A DNA stretch of 5,813 nucleotides, taken from positions 1 to 5,813 of the forward strand of contig DASVCS010000069.1 in NCBI GenBank assembly GCA_036381495.1, in the 5' to 3' direction. The position numbers and the translations under genes are program-made. The notes below the pieces were generated by a model, which ran no database searches, was not told the DNA's origin, and was given only the letters and a program-made list of their open reading frames with translations. Shown here in pieces: positions 1-5,813 of the stretch; the first letter of the stretch is position 1, and each line of letters opens with the position of its first letter. Origin of the DNA: DASVCS01 sp036381495. Its GTDB lineage: Bacteria; Gemmatimonadota; Gemmatimonadetes; Longimicrobiales; RSA9.

Positions 1-9
1 ATGGCAAGC

Positions 10-1383
10 TTATCTCCTGTATGCGACAGGCGAGGGCACGGTCGACGGCCCGAATTCCGACACGGCCGCGCACGCCTCGAACAGCTCCCCGCGCTCGAGG
101 TTCAGGCGACGCAGGACGCCGGCTTCCACGCACGCAGCGAGTGCGTCATGCGCCTCGAGCCCGCCGATCCGGCCGGCGGTCCCCCCGTGCTCGTGGCGTA
201 GGTCTTCGTCGCCGTGCGCATCGCCCTCGGGGCGCGAGTGCAGCCGGAACTGGTGGAACGAGCTCGGGTCGTCGTCGGTCACGAGCAGCCGGTACTTCCG
301 GCCGGCCTCGACGCGGATCTCCTCGGGGCTCCAGCGCAGATAGGGCGCCGCGCGGAGGCGGATCGTCGGGACGTCCTCGCCCAGTTCGGGCGCCCTCGCC
401 GCGATCCGCTCGGGCGGGCCGCGCTCCCACTCCGCGTTCTCCCACATGATGTGGAGGAAGCCGCCCGGCGCCGGCAGGTAGAACATCGGCGGCACGATCA
501 CGTGCACCTCGCGCACGGGCCGCTCGGCGCAATCGTAGCACGCGTACTCGAAATCGTCGCCGCGCACGTCGCTCGTGAGCATGACATGGAGTAGCGCGCT
601 GGACGCGACGCGCACGCCGTTCTTGTAGACGTCCGCCCATCCCCACGAACACATCATGCAGCGGACGAGCGGCTCGGCCGGGGTGCCGTTGCCCGTGTGG
701 CCGTGGTAGAGCGTGTCGATGACGAGCCCGCCGAACCAGGGCTCGGCGATCGGGTTCGACGAGATCGGCGCGAGCACGACCTGCTCGATCCGCCACTCGT
801 CGCCCCGGAAGTCGGTGAATTCGATCTCGACCGCCATCGAGTCGTCCGAGAGCTTCGTGTCGTTGTATGTGTTGTCGAACGCGACGATGCGGATCTCGCC
901 GCGCGGAAGCCGCTCGACGCGGTTCGAGTAGGGGATCCGCTCCGGGTAGACCGTCCGGAGCCGTTCCGGGATCATGTCCGGGAACGGCGTCGGCCCGGGC
1001 AGCGCCTGGATGACGGGCCCCCTTCCCTCGATGCGGATCGCCTTCGGCTCGTCGACGGGGATCGGTTCCGGCCCACGGGGCGAGGGCCGCTCCCACCAGA
1101 CATCGAGCGCGGCCACGACCCAGGGGTCGAGCGGCGTCTGGCCCGGCGGCAGCGGCGGCCGCGGCGGGTCGCTCGGGCCGAACGCGCCCTCGTAGGGGAT
1201 GTCCCGATCGACCGGCTCGTCAACGGCCTCCGCACCGACGCCGCGCTCGACAACCACCGAAGGCGCGGGTTCCCCGCCGTCCGACTCGTCCGGTGGCGGA
1301 TCCGGGCTCGTCGCGCAACCCGCCGCCCAGGCGATGCTCATCACGACCGTGGCGGCGGCTCCGTGGATTCGCAGTGGATTCAT
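10..1383 (-). CDS. Lipoprotein with Cys/His/Met-rich core and cupredoxin-like C-terminal part
   Basis: A complete 457-residue predicted lipoprotein of no family I can name. The ATG at 1383 has GAGG five bases upstream. The frame is open to 1482, but the extra residues are Arg/Pro-rich and precede the signal peptide. The signal runs to MSIAWAAGC, with Cys23 the likely lipidated residue, followed by an acidic, Pro-rich linker (24-110). The central region (about 160-320) looks beta-rich and carries many possible metal ligands: HGH (227-229), CMMC (242-245), HVM (266-268), CYDC (282-285), His294 and HIM (311-313). Residues 340-383 resemble the first strands of a cupredoxin: YLRWSPEEIRVEAG, then LLVTDDDPSSFHQFRLHS with His377. 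A His-rich stretch follows (390-399), but the usual Cys-His-Met copper loop is missing. The gene ends in TAA at 10-12, and a G/C-rich third position throughout argues against a frameshift. Periplasmic metal binding is inferred. Confidence 0.85.
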   Translation of the reverse strand: MNPLRIHGAAATVVMSIAWAAGCATSPDPPPDESDGGEPAPSVVVERGVGAEAVDEPVDRDIPYEGAFGPSDPPRPPLPPGQTPLDPWVVAALDVWWERPSPRGPEPIPVDEPKAIRIEGRGPVIQALPGPTPFPDMIPERLRTVYPERIPYSNRVERLPRGEIRIVAFDNTYNDTKLSDDSMAVEIEFTDFRGDEWRIEQVVLAPISSNPIAEPWFGGLVIDTLYHGHTGNGTPAEPLVRCMMCSWGWADVYKNGVRVASSALLHVMLTSDVRGDDFEYACYDCAERPVREVHVIVPPMFYLPAPGGFLHIMWENAEWERGPPERIAARAPELGEDVPTIRLRAAPYLRWSPEEIRVEAGRKYRLLVTDDDPSSFHQFRLHSRPEGDAHGDEDLRHEHGGTAGRIGGLEAHDALAACVEAGVLRRLNLERGELFEACAAVSEFGPSTVPSPVAYRR

Positions 1384-1494
1384 GCCGGCCTCGCGAGGTG
1401 GCGTGACGGGGTCGAAGCTGCAACGCGGTCGTGACCGCCTCAAGCGGCCGCGGCGCGGTGCATCATCCGTGCCGCGATGCACGTCGGCGGTCGA

Positions 1495-1827
1495 CTACGA
1501 CCGACGCCGTGGAAGCCGGCGCAATGCAGCGAGCGCGCCGCCGAGTCCGCCGACGGCGGCACCCGCTCCCGCACCCGTGAAGGCGCCGACCGCCGAGCCG
1601 GATGCCGCCCACTGGCCGAGTCCGGCGATCGTGACGGCACCTTCGGCCAAGGCCCACCCGAACCAGCCCACGAGGAGAGCTCCCAAGAGCATTCCCGTGA
1701 GCGCCCACCGGTGGATCGAGCGGTCGTAGATGCGGCCGGCCTCCGGCTCGTCGACGAGCGGTACGACGACCGATCGACCCGTCGCGCGTTCGTTGCGCCA
1801 GCGCCCCGCTTCAGCTTCGTGCTTCAC
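1495..1827 (-). CDS. Small glycine-zipper membrane protein of unknown function
   Basis: A 110-residue protein I do not recognise. The GTG at 1827 is well supported by GGGGAGG six bases upstream, inside the end of the preceding lipoprotein gene. The two genes overlap by 17 bases, which points to translational coupling. Residues 1-40 are polar, basic and acidic (MKHEAEAGRWRNERATGRS...). Residues 41-61 form a hydrophobic helix (WALTGMLLGALLVGWFGWALA). Residues 64-102 are rich in small residues with repeated GxxxG spacing (SAVGAFTGAGAGAAVGGLGG), typical of glycine-zipper membrane helices that pack tightly or oligomerise. The tail is basic (RRLPRRRS), suggesting a cytoplasmic C-terminus. Third codon positions are G/C-rich as in its neighbours. 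Its place inside the block suggests a partner or anchor for the flanking lipoproteins, but nothing in the sequence shows a specific activity. Confidence 0.75.
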   Translation of the reverse strand: MKHEAEAGRWRNERATGRSVVVPLVDEPEAGRIYDRSIHRWALTGMLLGALLVGWFGWALAEGAVTIAGLGQWAASGSAVGAFTGAGAGAAVGGLGGALAALRRLPRRRS

Positions 1828-3151
1828 CGGATGCCTCCCCTCCCACGAGGTCGCCCCGCTGGTTCACGCGTTCCCACGCTCCCAATGTTTCCGCATCGCC
1901 GCCGGTCGGCGAGAGCAGACGATGGAGTTCCCTCTGCACTTCCCACGACACGCGATTCTCGCCGCCGATGATCCACGCGAAGTTCAGGATCGTCTCGTTG
2001 GGCGTGAGTACGTCCGGCCGGACCATCCGCAAATAGTCGGCCGTGGCCGGTGGAACACGGTCGGGCGTCACGAGCAGGATCGGGCCGTGTTTGCCCATGT
2101 GTCCGAGCACGGCCGCGGGGATCAGTCCGAGCAGGTCGTTCGCGTCGCCGATGATGAAGTTGTGGCCCGCTTGCGCGATCCCCCAGCCGAAGTCCCGGGG
2201 CACCTCGTCCCACCACCAGCCCCAGTTGCGGCCGAAGTCCTTGTAGCCGGCGTTGACGGCATTCGTCGCAAAGACGGTCGGTCCGCGGATGCGCCGGACC
2301 GGGCCGTAGCGGGCCAGCTCGCGGGCGACGGCCGGCGAGACGACGTCCTCACCACCCGTGATGTAGATGTAGGCATCGCCGTGACGCCGCTCGAGGACGC
2401 GCCGCGTCTCGGGCGGCACCGAGTCGGGGAAGACCCAGGCGAACCCCTTGCCCATGTGCGCGTTCCAGCCCATGGCGCCGACCCCGTGTTGCATACCGAC
2501 GCGGGTGGGCACCGAAACCACGACCTCGTCCGGGTGATCGCTCTTGAGCGCGGCCTGCCAGCGGTCGAGCAGCTCGGCCAGCGCGACCGGATCGCCGGCC
2601 GGAAAGATCTCGACCTGGTAGCGCAGCTCGCGACGCACTGTCTCGGCAACGGATGGGTCCACATCGCCGACGACGTAGACCTGCGTCTGTCCGTCCTGCA
2701 CCACGCCGTCGGGCCGGAGGCGACGCATCTCGCGAAGCGTCGTCTCGGGGATGCGCCGCTCCTCGTCCAGGTAGAGCAGCGGCGCGTTCACCGGCATGTG
2801 CGTGATGCGCGACATCGCGGTGAACGCGATTGCGGGATTCTGCGGCGAGAGGATGATCGCGCCGACCGCGTTCTCCTCCCGCGTGGCCGGGTAGACGGTC
2901 TGGGAGATCACGATCGCCTGCGTGACCGGATCGGGTGCGGGCAGTCGCGTCGTGTAGGCGGTCACGACGGGCTCGACACCGCCCTCGTCCGGAGTGACGG
3001 GCGGGCCGTCGGTCGAGCCGCAGCCGCCGAGCAGCGCGAGCGCGGAGACGAGGGGAGTCCACGGCCGCAGCCACTTCCACGCGGTCGCCATGTACGGCGC
3101 CGTCGCCGCAAACCGAACCGGTCGTGGGACGGAGCAAGGGCCGGGCGTCAT
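1811..3151 (-). CDS. Lipoprotein with three CWB2-like repeats
   Basis: A 446-residue predicted lipoprotein. The signal ends in ALALLGGC, a good lipobox with Cys44 as the lipidated residue. The chosen ATG overlaps the preceding stop as TGATG with GGGG eight bases upstream. The in-frame ATG at 3091 would give a more typical 23-residue signal but has no clear ribosome site, so it remains possible. After a short linker come three units of the cell wall-binding repeat 2 type, at about residues 80-188, 209-300 and 326-413. Each has a His-Met dyad (118, 232, 351), then a strand, a VPPxT-like turn, a helix and a GGE..VS..V.REL-like segment. Between units 2 and 3 is a Trp-rich stretch with DFGWG (320-324). 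The third unit matches the ectodomain of the preceding gene (TPNET, RVSWEVQREL). CWB2 repeats generally attach proteins to cell-wall polymers; the ligand here is unknown. No catalytic motif was seen. Confidence 0.87.
   Translation of the reverse strand: MTPGPCSVPRPVRFAATAPYMATAWKWLRPWTPLVSALALLGGCGSTDGPPVTPDEGGVEPVVTAYTTRLPAPDPVTQAIVISQTVYPATREENAVGAIILSPQNPAIAFTAMSRITHMPVNAPLLYLDEERRIPETTLREMRRLRPDGVVQDGQTQVYVVGDVDPSVAETVRRELRYQVEIFPAGDPVALAELLDRWQAALKSDHPDEVVVSVPTRVGMQHGVGAMGWNAHMGKGFAWVFPDSVPPETRRVLERRHGDAYIYITGGEDVVSPAVARELARYGPVRRIRGPTVFATNAVNAGYKDFGRNWGWWWDEVPRDFGWGIAQAGHNFIIGDANDLLGLIPAAVLGHMGKHGPILLVTPDRVPPATADYLRMVRPDVLTPNETILNFAWIIGGENRVSWEVQRELHRLLSPTGGDAETLGAWERVNQRGDLVGGEASGEARS
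1834..1840 (-). promoter_or_regulatory. Strong ribosome binding site for the small membrane protein
   Basis: GGGGAGG on the minus strand lies six bases before the GTG at 1827, within the last codons of the upstream lipoprotein gene. It fixes the start and makes the 17-base overlap credible. Confidence 0.7.
1913..2914 (-). repeat. Three tandem CWB2-like protein repeats within the lipoprotein gene
   Basis: The coded units run at about 2914-2588, 2527-2252 and 2176-1913. The aligned landmarks are HMPVNAPLLYLDEERRIPET, HMGKGFAWVFPDSVPPET and HMGKHGPILLVTPDRVPPAT. These are followed by VYVVGDVDPSVAETVRREL, YITGGEDVVSPAVAREL and WIIGGENRVSWEVQREL. The His-Met dyads are 114 and 119 residues apart. 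The repeat is visible in protein, not as strong DNA identity, which indicates an old duplication. Confidence 0.75.
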
Positions 3152-4785
3152 CACATCGTCCCCGGCTTGAGCCGCGTGCGCACGATCGGCCAATTGAGCG
3201 GCCAGGCCACGAGGTAGCCGACCGCGGCCGCGAGCCAGAGCGAGACGAACCACAGGATCTCGTCCTCGTGCGGCATCATCATCGGATCGCGCTCCATCAG
3301 CATGAACCAGCCGACGGACATCATCCCGAGACTCACGGCGACCATGGAGAGCGCGGTCACGCCGAGCGCGCGCCCGGCGACCTCCCGCCGCGGCGCACCG
3401 AGCATCATCGCCTGCATGCCCGTCTGGACGAACGGCCAGGCGAGGAGCACCGCGCCGACGTACATCGCGGCCATCATGATCGGCATCCCGGCGCCAAGCA
3501 CGAACTCCGCGCCGTCCATCGCCCACTCGCCGAAGGCGAGCGGAAAGCCGTAGTACACGAAGAGGTAGCCGATAGCGATCATCAAAGGCGCCCCGTAGCC
3601 GAAGCCCATCGCCGTCGCGGCCGCGGCCTGCACGGCGGGTGGACGGAGCCACTTCGGCGTGTCTTCGTCCGGGTTGAGCCGCGGTCGGCGGTACGCGGCC
3701 AGGTAGAGCACGACGCCGCCGACCGGGACGAGCAGCGCCGTGAACGCCCACGCGATGCGCATGGCCGGTGGCACGTCGGGCAGCAGCCGGGCTCCATGCA
3801 GCAGCACGAAGCCGAAGCCGGCGATGCCAAGCGCGAGGAAGACGATGCCGAGCGCCTCGAGCGGCCCGAGCGCCACCGGTCCCTTGCTCAGGTACGGCCC
3901 CTTCTCGACCGCGAGGTCGAGCCGGCCCTGCGACGCGTAGCTCACCCGGTCGCCGACGAGCCACAGGTGTCGAAACGACGTCTCGGACGGCGTCACGAAC
4001 CAATCTCCCCGCTGGCTCCAGAGGTAGCGGTCGGTCGGGCCGGGCACGCCGCCGTCATCGCCGGCGAAGAGGAACGCTCCGGCGACGGCCTGTGCCAAGG
4101 GAAGCGCCGAATAGGCGGCGTCGACATCTGCCGGCGCCGCGATCACGAAATGGAAGACGGTCGGCAGGTCCTCGTGCTCGCGACCCCAGCCGAAGTCCGT
4201 CGCCGCGTCGCGGTACTCGGTGATCCGGACGGCGTGCTCAGCGAGATCGTCGCCCGCGATGCGGCGCACGGGCGCGAGTCGCGCGATCTCCTCTGCGACG
4301 CGCTCGGAGACGAGCGTCTCCGGCGCGAGCACGTAGACGGGTACGCCCAGTCGCCGGATCGAGTCGAGGGCGTCGTCGGGAACCGTCTCGCGCCCCAGGA
4401 AGACAACCGGGCTGCCGGCGAAGGCCGCCCAGTACGCCCCTGGTAGCGCCCACGCCGCCGCCTCCTCGCCCTCGTCCGGCAGCGCGACCACGTGCCGCGG
4501 CCGGGCGTCGACCTCGATCCCGGCGCGGATGCGCTCCCGCCAATCCAGCGCCGCGAAGCGTTCGAGCGCCGTGCTGTCGAGATAGATAGCCCGCGCGACG
4601 GCCCGTCGCACGTCGGCCGCACTGCCCCCGAGCCGGTTCGCGTTCTTCGTCTGGAAGTGGAGCCGCCCCTCGGCGCCGTGCTCGGCCCACGGCGCGACCT
4701 GCACGTTCTCCTCGAGCACGAGAAGGAGCCCGATGGCGGCGACACCGGCGAGGGTCATGGCGAGGATGGCCGGTGCGCGTGTCAT
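3151..4785 (-). CDS. CWB2-like ectodomain fused to DUF4396 membrane domain
   Basis: A 544-residue membrane protein. Residues 7-24 form an N-terminal anchor. Residues about 27-305 are a soluble, presumably extracytoplasmic region with the look of cell wall-binding repeat 2 units, such as SPVVFLGRETVPDDALDSI (125-143) then PVYVLAPETLVSERVAEEI. A second unit holds DFGWG (197-201), VTPSET (264-269) and WLVGDRVSYASQ (275-286). Six hydrophobic helices follow at about 307-329, 344-365, 390-416, 427-451, 473-496 and 510-528. The last four, ending AWPLNWPIVRTRLKPGTM, match the DUF4396 pattern of a C-terminal PxN.W.V...KP.M. The loop before the last helix is Met-rich (FMLMERDPMMMPHEDE, 494-509). No enzyme motif is visible. 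The ATG at 4785 has only weak GGCGGA upstream; GGAGG lies 16 bases away. The stop shares a base with the next start (TGATG), implying coupled translation. The DUF4396 call is confident; the repeat family is a by-eye match. Confidence 0.88.
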   Translation of the reverse strand: MTRAPAILAMTLAGVAAIGLLLVLEENVQVAPWAEHGAEGRLHFQTKNANRLGGSAADVRRAVARAIYLDSTALERFAALDWRERIRAGIEVDARPRHVVALPDEGEEAAAWALPGAYWAAFAGSPVVFLGRETVPDDALDSIRRLGVPVYVLAPETLVSERVAEEIARLAPVRRIAGDDLAEHAVRITEYRDAATDFGWGREHEDLPTVFHFVIAAPADVDAAYSALPLAQAVAGAFLFAGDDGGVPGPTDRYLWSQRGDWFVTPSETSFRHLWLVGDRVSYASQGRLDLAVEKGPYLSKGPVALGPLEALGIVFLALGIAGFGFVLLHGARLLPDVPPAMRIAWAFTALLVPVGGVVLYLAAYRRPRLNPDEDTPKWLRPPAVQAAAATAMGFGYGAPLMIAIGYLFVYYGFPLAFGEWAMDGAEFVLGAGMPIMMAAMYVGAVLLAWPFVQTGMQAMMLGAPRREVAGRALGVTALSMVAVSLGMMSVGWFMLMERDPMMMPHEDEILWFVSLWLAAAVGYLVAWPLNWPIVRTRLKPGTM

Positions 4786-4824
4786 GCGTCCGCCGTAGGT
4801 GCCTCCATGAGAAAAGTGCTTCGG

Positions 4825-5277
4825 TCAGGCCGAGACCGGCCGCGGACCGGCGGTTCGGGACCTCGCGACGAGGACGGCCCCGAGCGCGACGCCGGCCAGC
4901 ACGAGGTGGATCGTGTTCGCCGCATTGTTCACGGCCGTCTCCAGGACGAGGAGCATGCCATCCGGCGTCCGCCGGACCAGCACGTCCGCCTCGGCCAGGA
5001 ATCCCGCGACGGCGAGCGCGCCCAGCACCACCGCGACAGCCCAGAGGTACGTCGTCGCCGACTGCGCCGTTCGTCGCGCCGCGGTCCCGTAGGCCCCGAA
5101 CGCGAGATGGACGAGCGCGTGCGCCCAGTTGACCGCGACGACGCCGAGGAGGAGACCGGCTTCCACGTTCACCGCCCCCCTTCCGGGGCCGATCACGGCC
5201 GGGCCGACGAATCCGAGCACGCCGAGCACGAGCTGGATGATGCCGATGTAGAGCGCTGTCCGCCGGCGGATCGCCAC
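4825..5277 (-). CDS. DUF4383-like four-helix membrane protein
   Basis: A 150-residue integral membrane protein of unknown function. The frame is open further upstream to 5604, but that extension overlaps the DUF411 gene and has the Arg/Ser/Pro-rich composition of a shadow frame. I chose the GTG at 5277 because GGAGG lies four bases before it and the protein then begins with a short basic stretch (AIRRR) leading into a helix. Hydrophobic segments lie at about residues 8-30, 39-65, 74-94 and 113-137. The second segment contains VNWAHALVHLAFG (His53, His57) and the last contains NNAANTIHLVLAG (Asn117, Asn118, His124). This resembles the DUF4383 pattern of a VN..H.LVHL..G helix and a C-terminal N...H helix. 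The conserved in-membrane His/Asn residues could bind metal or haem, but that is inference. The next gene starts 39 bases downstream. Confidence 0.8.
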   Translation of the reverse strand: MAIRRRTALYIGIIQLVLGVLGFVGPAVIGPGRGAVNVEAGLLLGVVAVNWAHALVHLAFGAYGTAARRTAQSATTYLWAVAVVLGALAVAGFLAEADVLVRRTPDGMLLVLETAVNNAANTIHLVLAGVALGAVLVARSRTAGPRPVSA

Positions 5278-5281
5278 GCCG

Positions 5282-5286
5282 CCTCC
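5282..5286 (-). promoter_or_regulatory. Ribosome binding site deciding the GTG start at 5277
   Basis: The minus strand reads GGAGG here, followed by four bases (CGGC) and the GTG at 5277-5275. It is a near-perfect anti-16S match at slightly short spacing. It supports starting the membrane protein at 5277 rather than at any of the upstream in-frame codons that overlap the DUF411 gene. Confidence 0.6.
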
Positions 5287-5365
5287 GATGCGTCCGGGCT
5301 TCGGTGACCGGTCGGCCTCGGACGCGGGCAAGATGAATGCCGACGGCGTTCGCCGGCGCTCACCT

Positions 5366-5813
5366 TCAGCGTCGCGCGTACAGCTCCGTCGAGCCGTCGC
5401 CGCCGAACGCCAGCACGTCGTACGCCGGGCCGGTCGGTGCGTCCATCCCCGGCGCGCGGGGCGGCATGCCGGGCACGGTGAGGCCGGCCACGGCCGGACG
5501 CTCGCGCAGCAGCCGCTGGACCAGGTCGGCCGGGACGTGCCCCTCGAAGGCGTAGCCGTCCACAACCGCCGTGTAGCACGAGGCGTGCCCGACATGGATT
5601 CCATGCCGCGCCTTGGCCGCTGCCAACGCTTCGCCGCCGCGGTCCTGGACCTCGGTCGCGAAGCCGGCGGCTCTCATGTGTTCGACCCACGCGCCGCAGC
5701 AGCCGCAGCTCGGGCTCTTGTAGACCGTCAGCGTCGCGGCATCCGCAGCGTGATCGTCGATCGCTCCCCAGGCGAGTAGCGCACCGGCGGCCACCGCCAG
5801 CCCGAGACCGCCA
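5366..5813 (-). CDS. DUF411/CopG-like copper-binding exported protein, 5' end cut by window
   Basis: This is the C-terminal 148 residues of a DUF411 protein; the start lies beyond the right edge. The frame stays open to the last base, and the GTG at 5794 sits inside a hydrophobic run (GGLGLAVAAGALLAWGAI), so it is not the start but part of a signal peptide or anchor. The mature part begins near LTVYKSPSCGCCGAW, with the family CxCC motif at fragment residues 36, 38 and 39. It continues through SCYTAVVDGYAFEGHVP (Cys79) and the C-terminal PGMP...PGM signature. DUF411 includes CopG, a periplasmic thioredoxin-like copper-resistance protein that binds a cysteine-held Cu(I) cluster, so periplasmic copper binding or redox is the expected role. 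One oddity is CYTA where I recall the family having CHTA. It is the first visible gene of the block, 88 bases upstream of the next. Family assignment is firm; exact function is inferred. Confidence 0.92.
   Translation of the reverse strand, partial: GGLGLAVAAGALLAWGAIDDHAADAATLTVYKSPSCGCCGAWVEHMRAAGFATEVQDRGGEALAAAKARHGIHVGHASCYTAVVDGYAFEGHVPADLVQRLLRERPAVAGLTVPGMPPRAPGMDAPTGPAYDVLAFGGDGSTELYARR

Noticed and set aside
10..200. Possible frameshift near the end of the last lipoprotein
   Set aside because: The tail does not look like a cupredoxin end, but third codon positions stay strongly G/C in this frame almost to the stop, and the other minus-strand frame visible here stops at 146 with an Arg-rich product.
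697..1434. 245-codon open frame on the plus strand
   Set aside because: Antisense to the C/H/M-rich lipoprotein; Arg/Asp/Val-rich with no family signature.
1730..3217. 495-codon open frame on the plus strand
   Set aside because: It lies antisense to the repeat lipoprotein, its product is Arg/His/Asp-rich with no motif or signal, and it has no ribosome site. The minus strand has lipobox and domain evidence. High G/C at third positions explains such frames.
3152..4003. Upstream extension of the repeat lipoprotein frame to 4003
   Set aside because: It would overlap most of the DUF4396 gene and is Arg/Ala/Gly-rich nonsense, whereas a lipoprotein signal starts only after 3151.
3124..4446. 440-codon open frame on the plus strand
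   Set aside because: Antisense shadow of the DUF4396 gene with low-complexity Arg/His/Glu composition and no recognisable domain.
4812..4838. Possible terminator after the DUF4383-like gene
   Set aside because: The minus strand has a 5-base stem (CGGTC/GACCG) and later TTTT, but the stem is short, includes the stop codon, and is separated from the T run by six bases.
5278..5604. Upstream extension of the DUF4383-like frame to 5604
   Set aside because: It overlaps the conserved part of DUF411 in another frame and has shadow composition; a GGAGG-preceded GTG at 5277 explains the start.

Overview
The window is about 5.8 kb of very G+C-rich DNA. Codon third positions are overwhelmingly G or C, and this also creates long antisense shadow frames. 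It comes from a bacterium that uses Shine-Dalgarno initiation and lipoprotein signal peptides. The phylum cannot be fixed from the sequence; Gemmatimonadota, Acidobacteriota, Actinomycetota and other high-GC groups all remain possible. I see no RNA genes, mobile elements or CRISPR arrays.

All six genes lie on the minus strand and read from right to left as one compact, probably co-transcribed block. In order of transcription they are: (1) a secreted DUF411/CopG-like copper-binding protein, cut by the right edge of the window (5366-5813); (2) a four-helix DUF4383-like membrane protein (4825-5277); (3) a membrane protein with an N-terminal extracytoplasmic domain resembling cell wall-binding repeat 2 (CWB2) and a C-terminal DUF4396 membrane domain (3151-4785); (4) a lipoprotein built from three CWB2-like repeats (1811-3151); (5) a 110-residue glycine-zipper membrane protein (1495-1827); (6) a 457-residue lipoprotein with a Cys/His/Met-rich middle and a cupredoxin-like C-terminal part (10-1383). 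Genes 3 and 4 overlap as TGATG, and genes 4 and 5 overlap by 17 bases. Gaps elsewhere are 39-111 bases, and no convincing internal promoter or terminator was found.

Every product appears to be membrane-bound, lipid-anchored or exported. The first gene is a recognised copper-resistance family, gene 3 carries a Met-rich loop, gene 4 repeats a His-Met dyad in each of its three units, and gene 6 is rich in possible metal ligands. My inference is that the block is an envelope module for handling a thiophilic metal, most likely copper. The most distinctive features are that genes 3 and 4 share a homologous ectodomain, displayed once on a DUF4396 membrane protein and once on a lipid anchor, and that gene 6 has no family I recognise.
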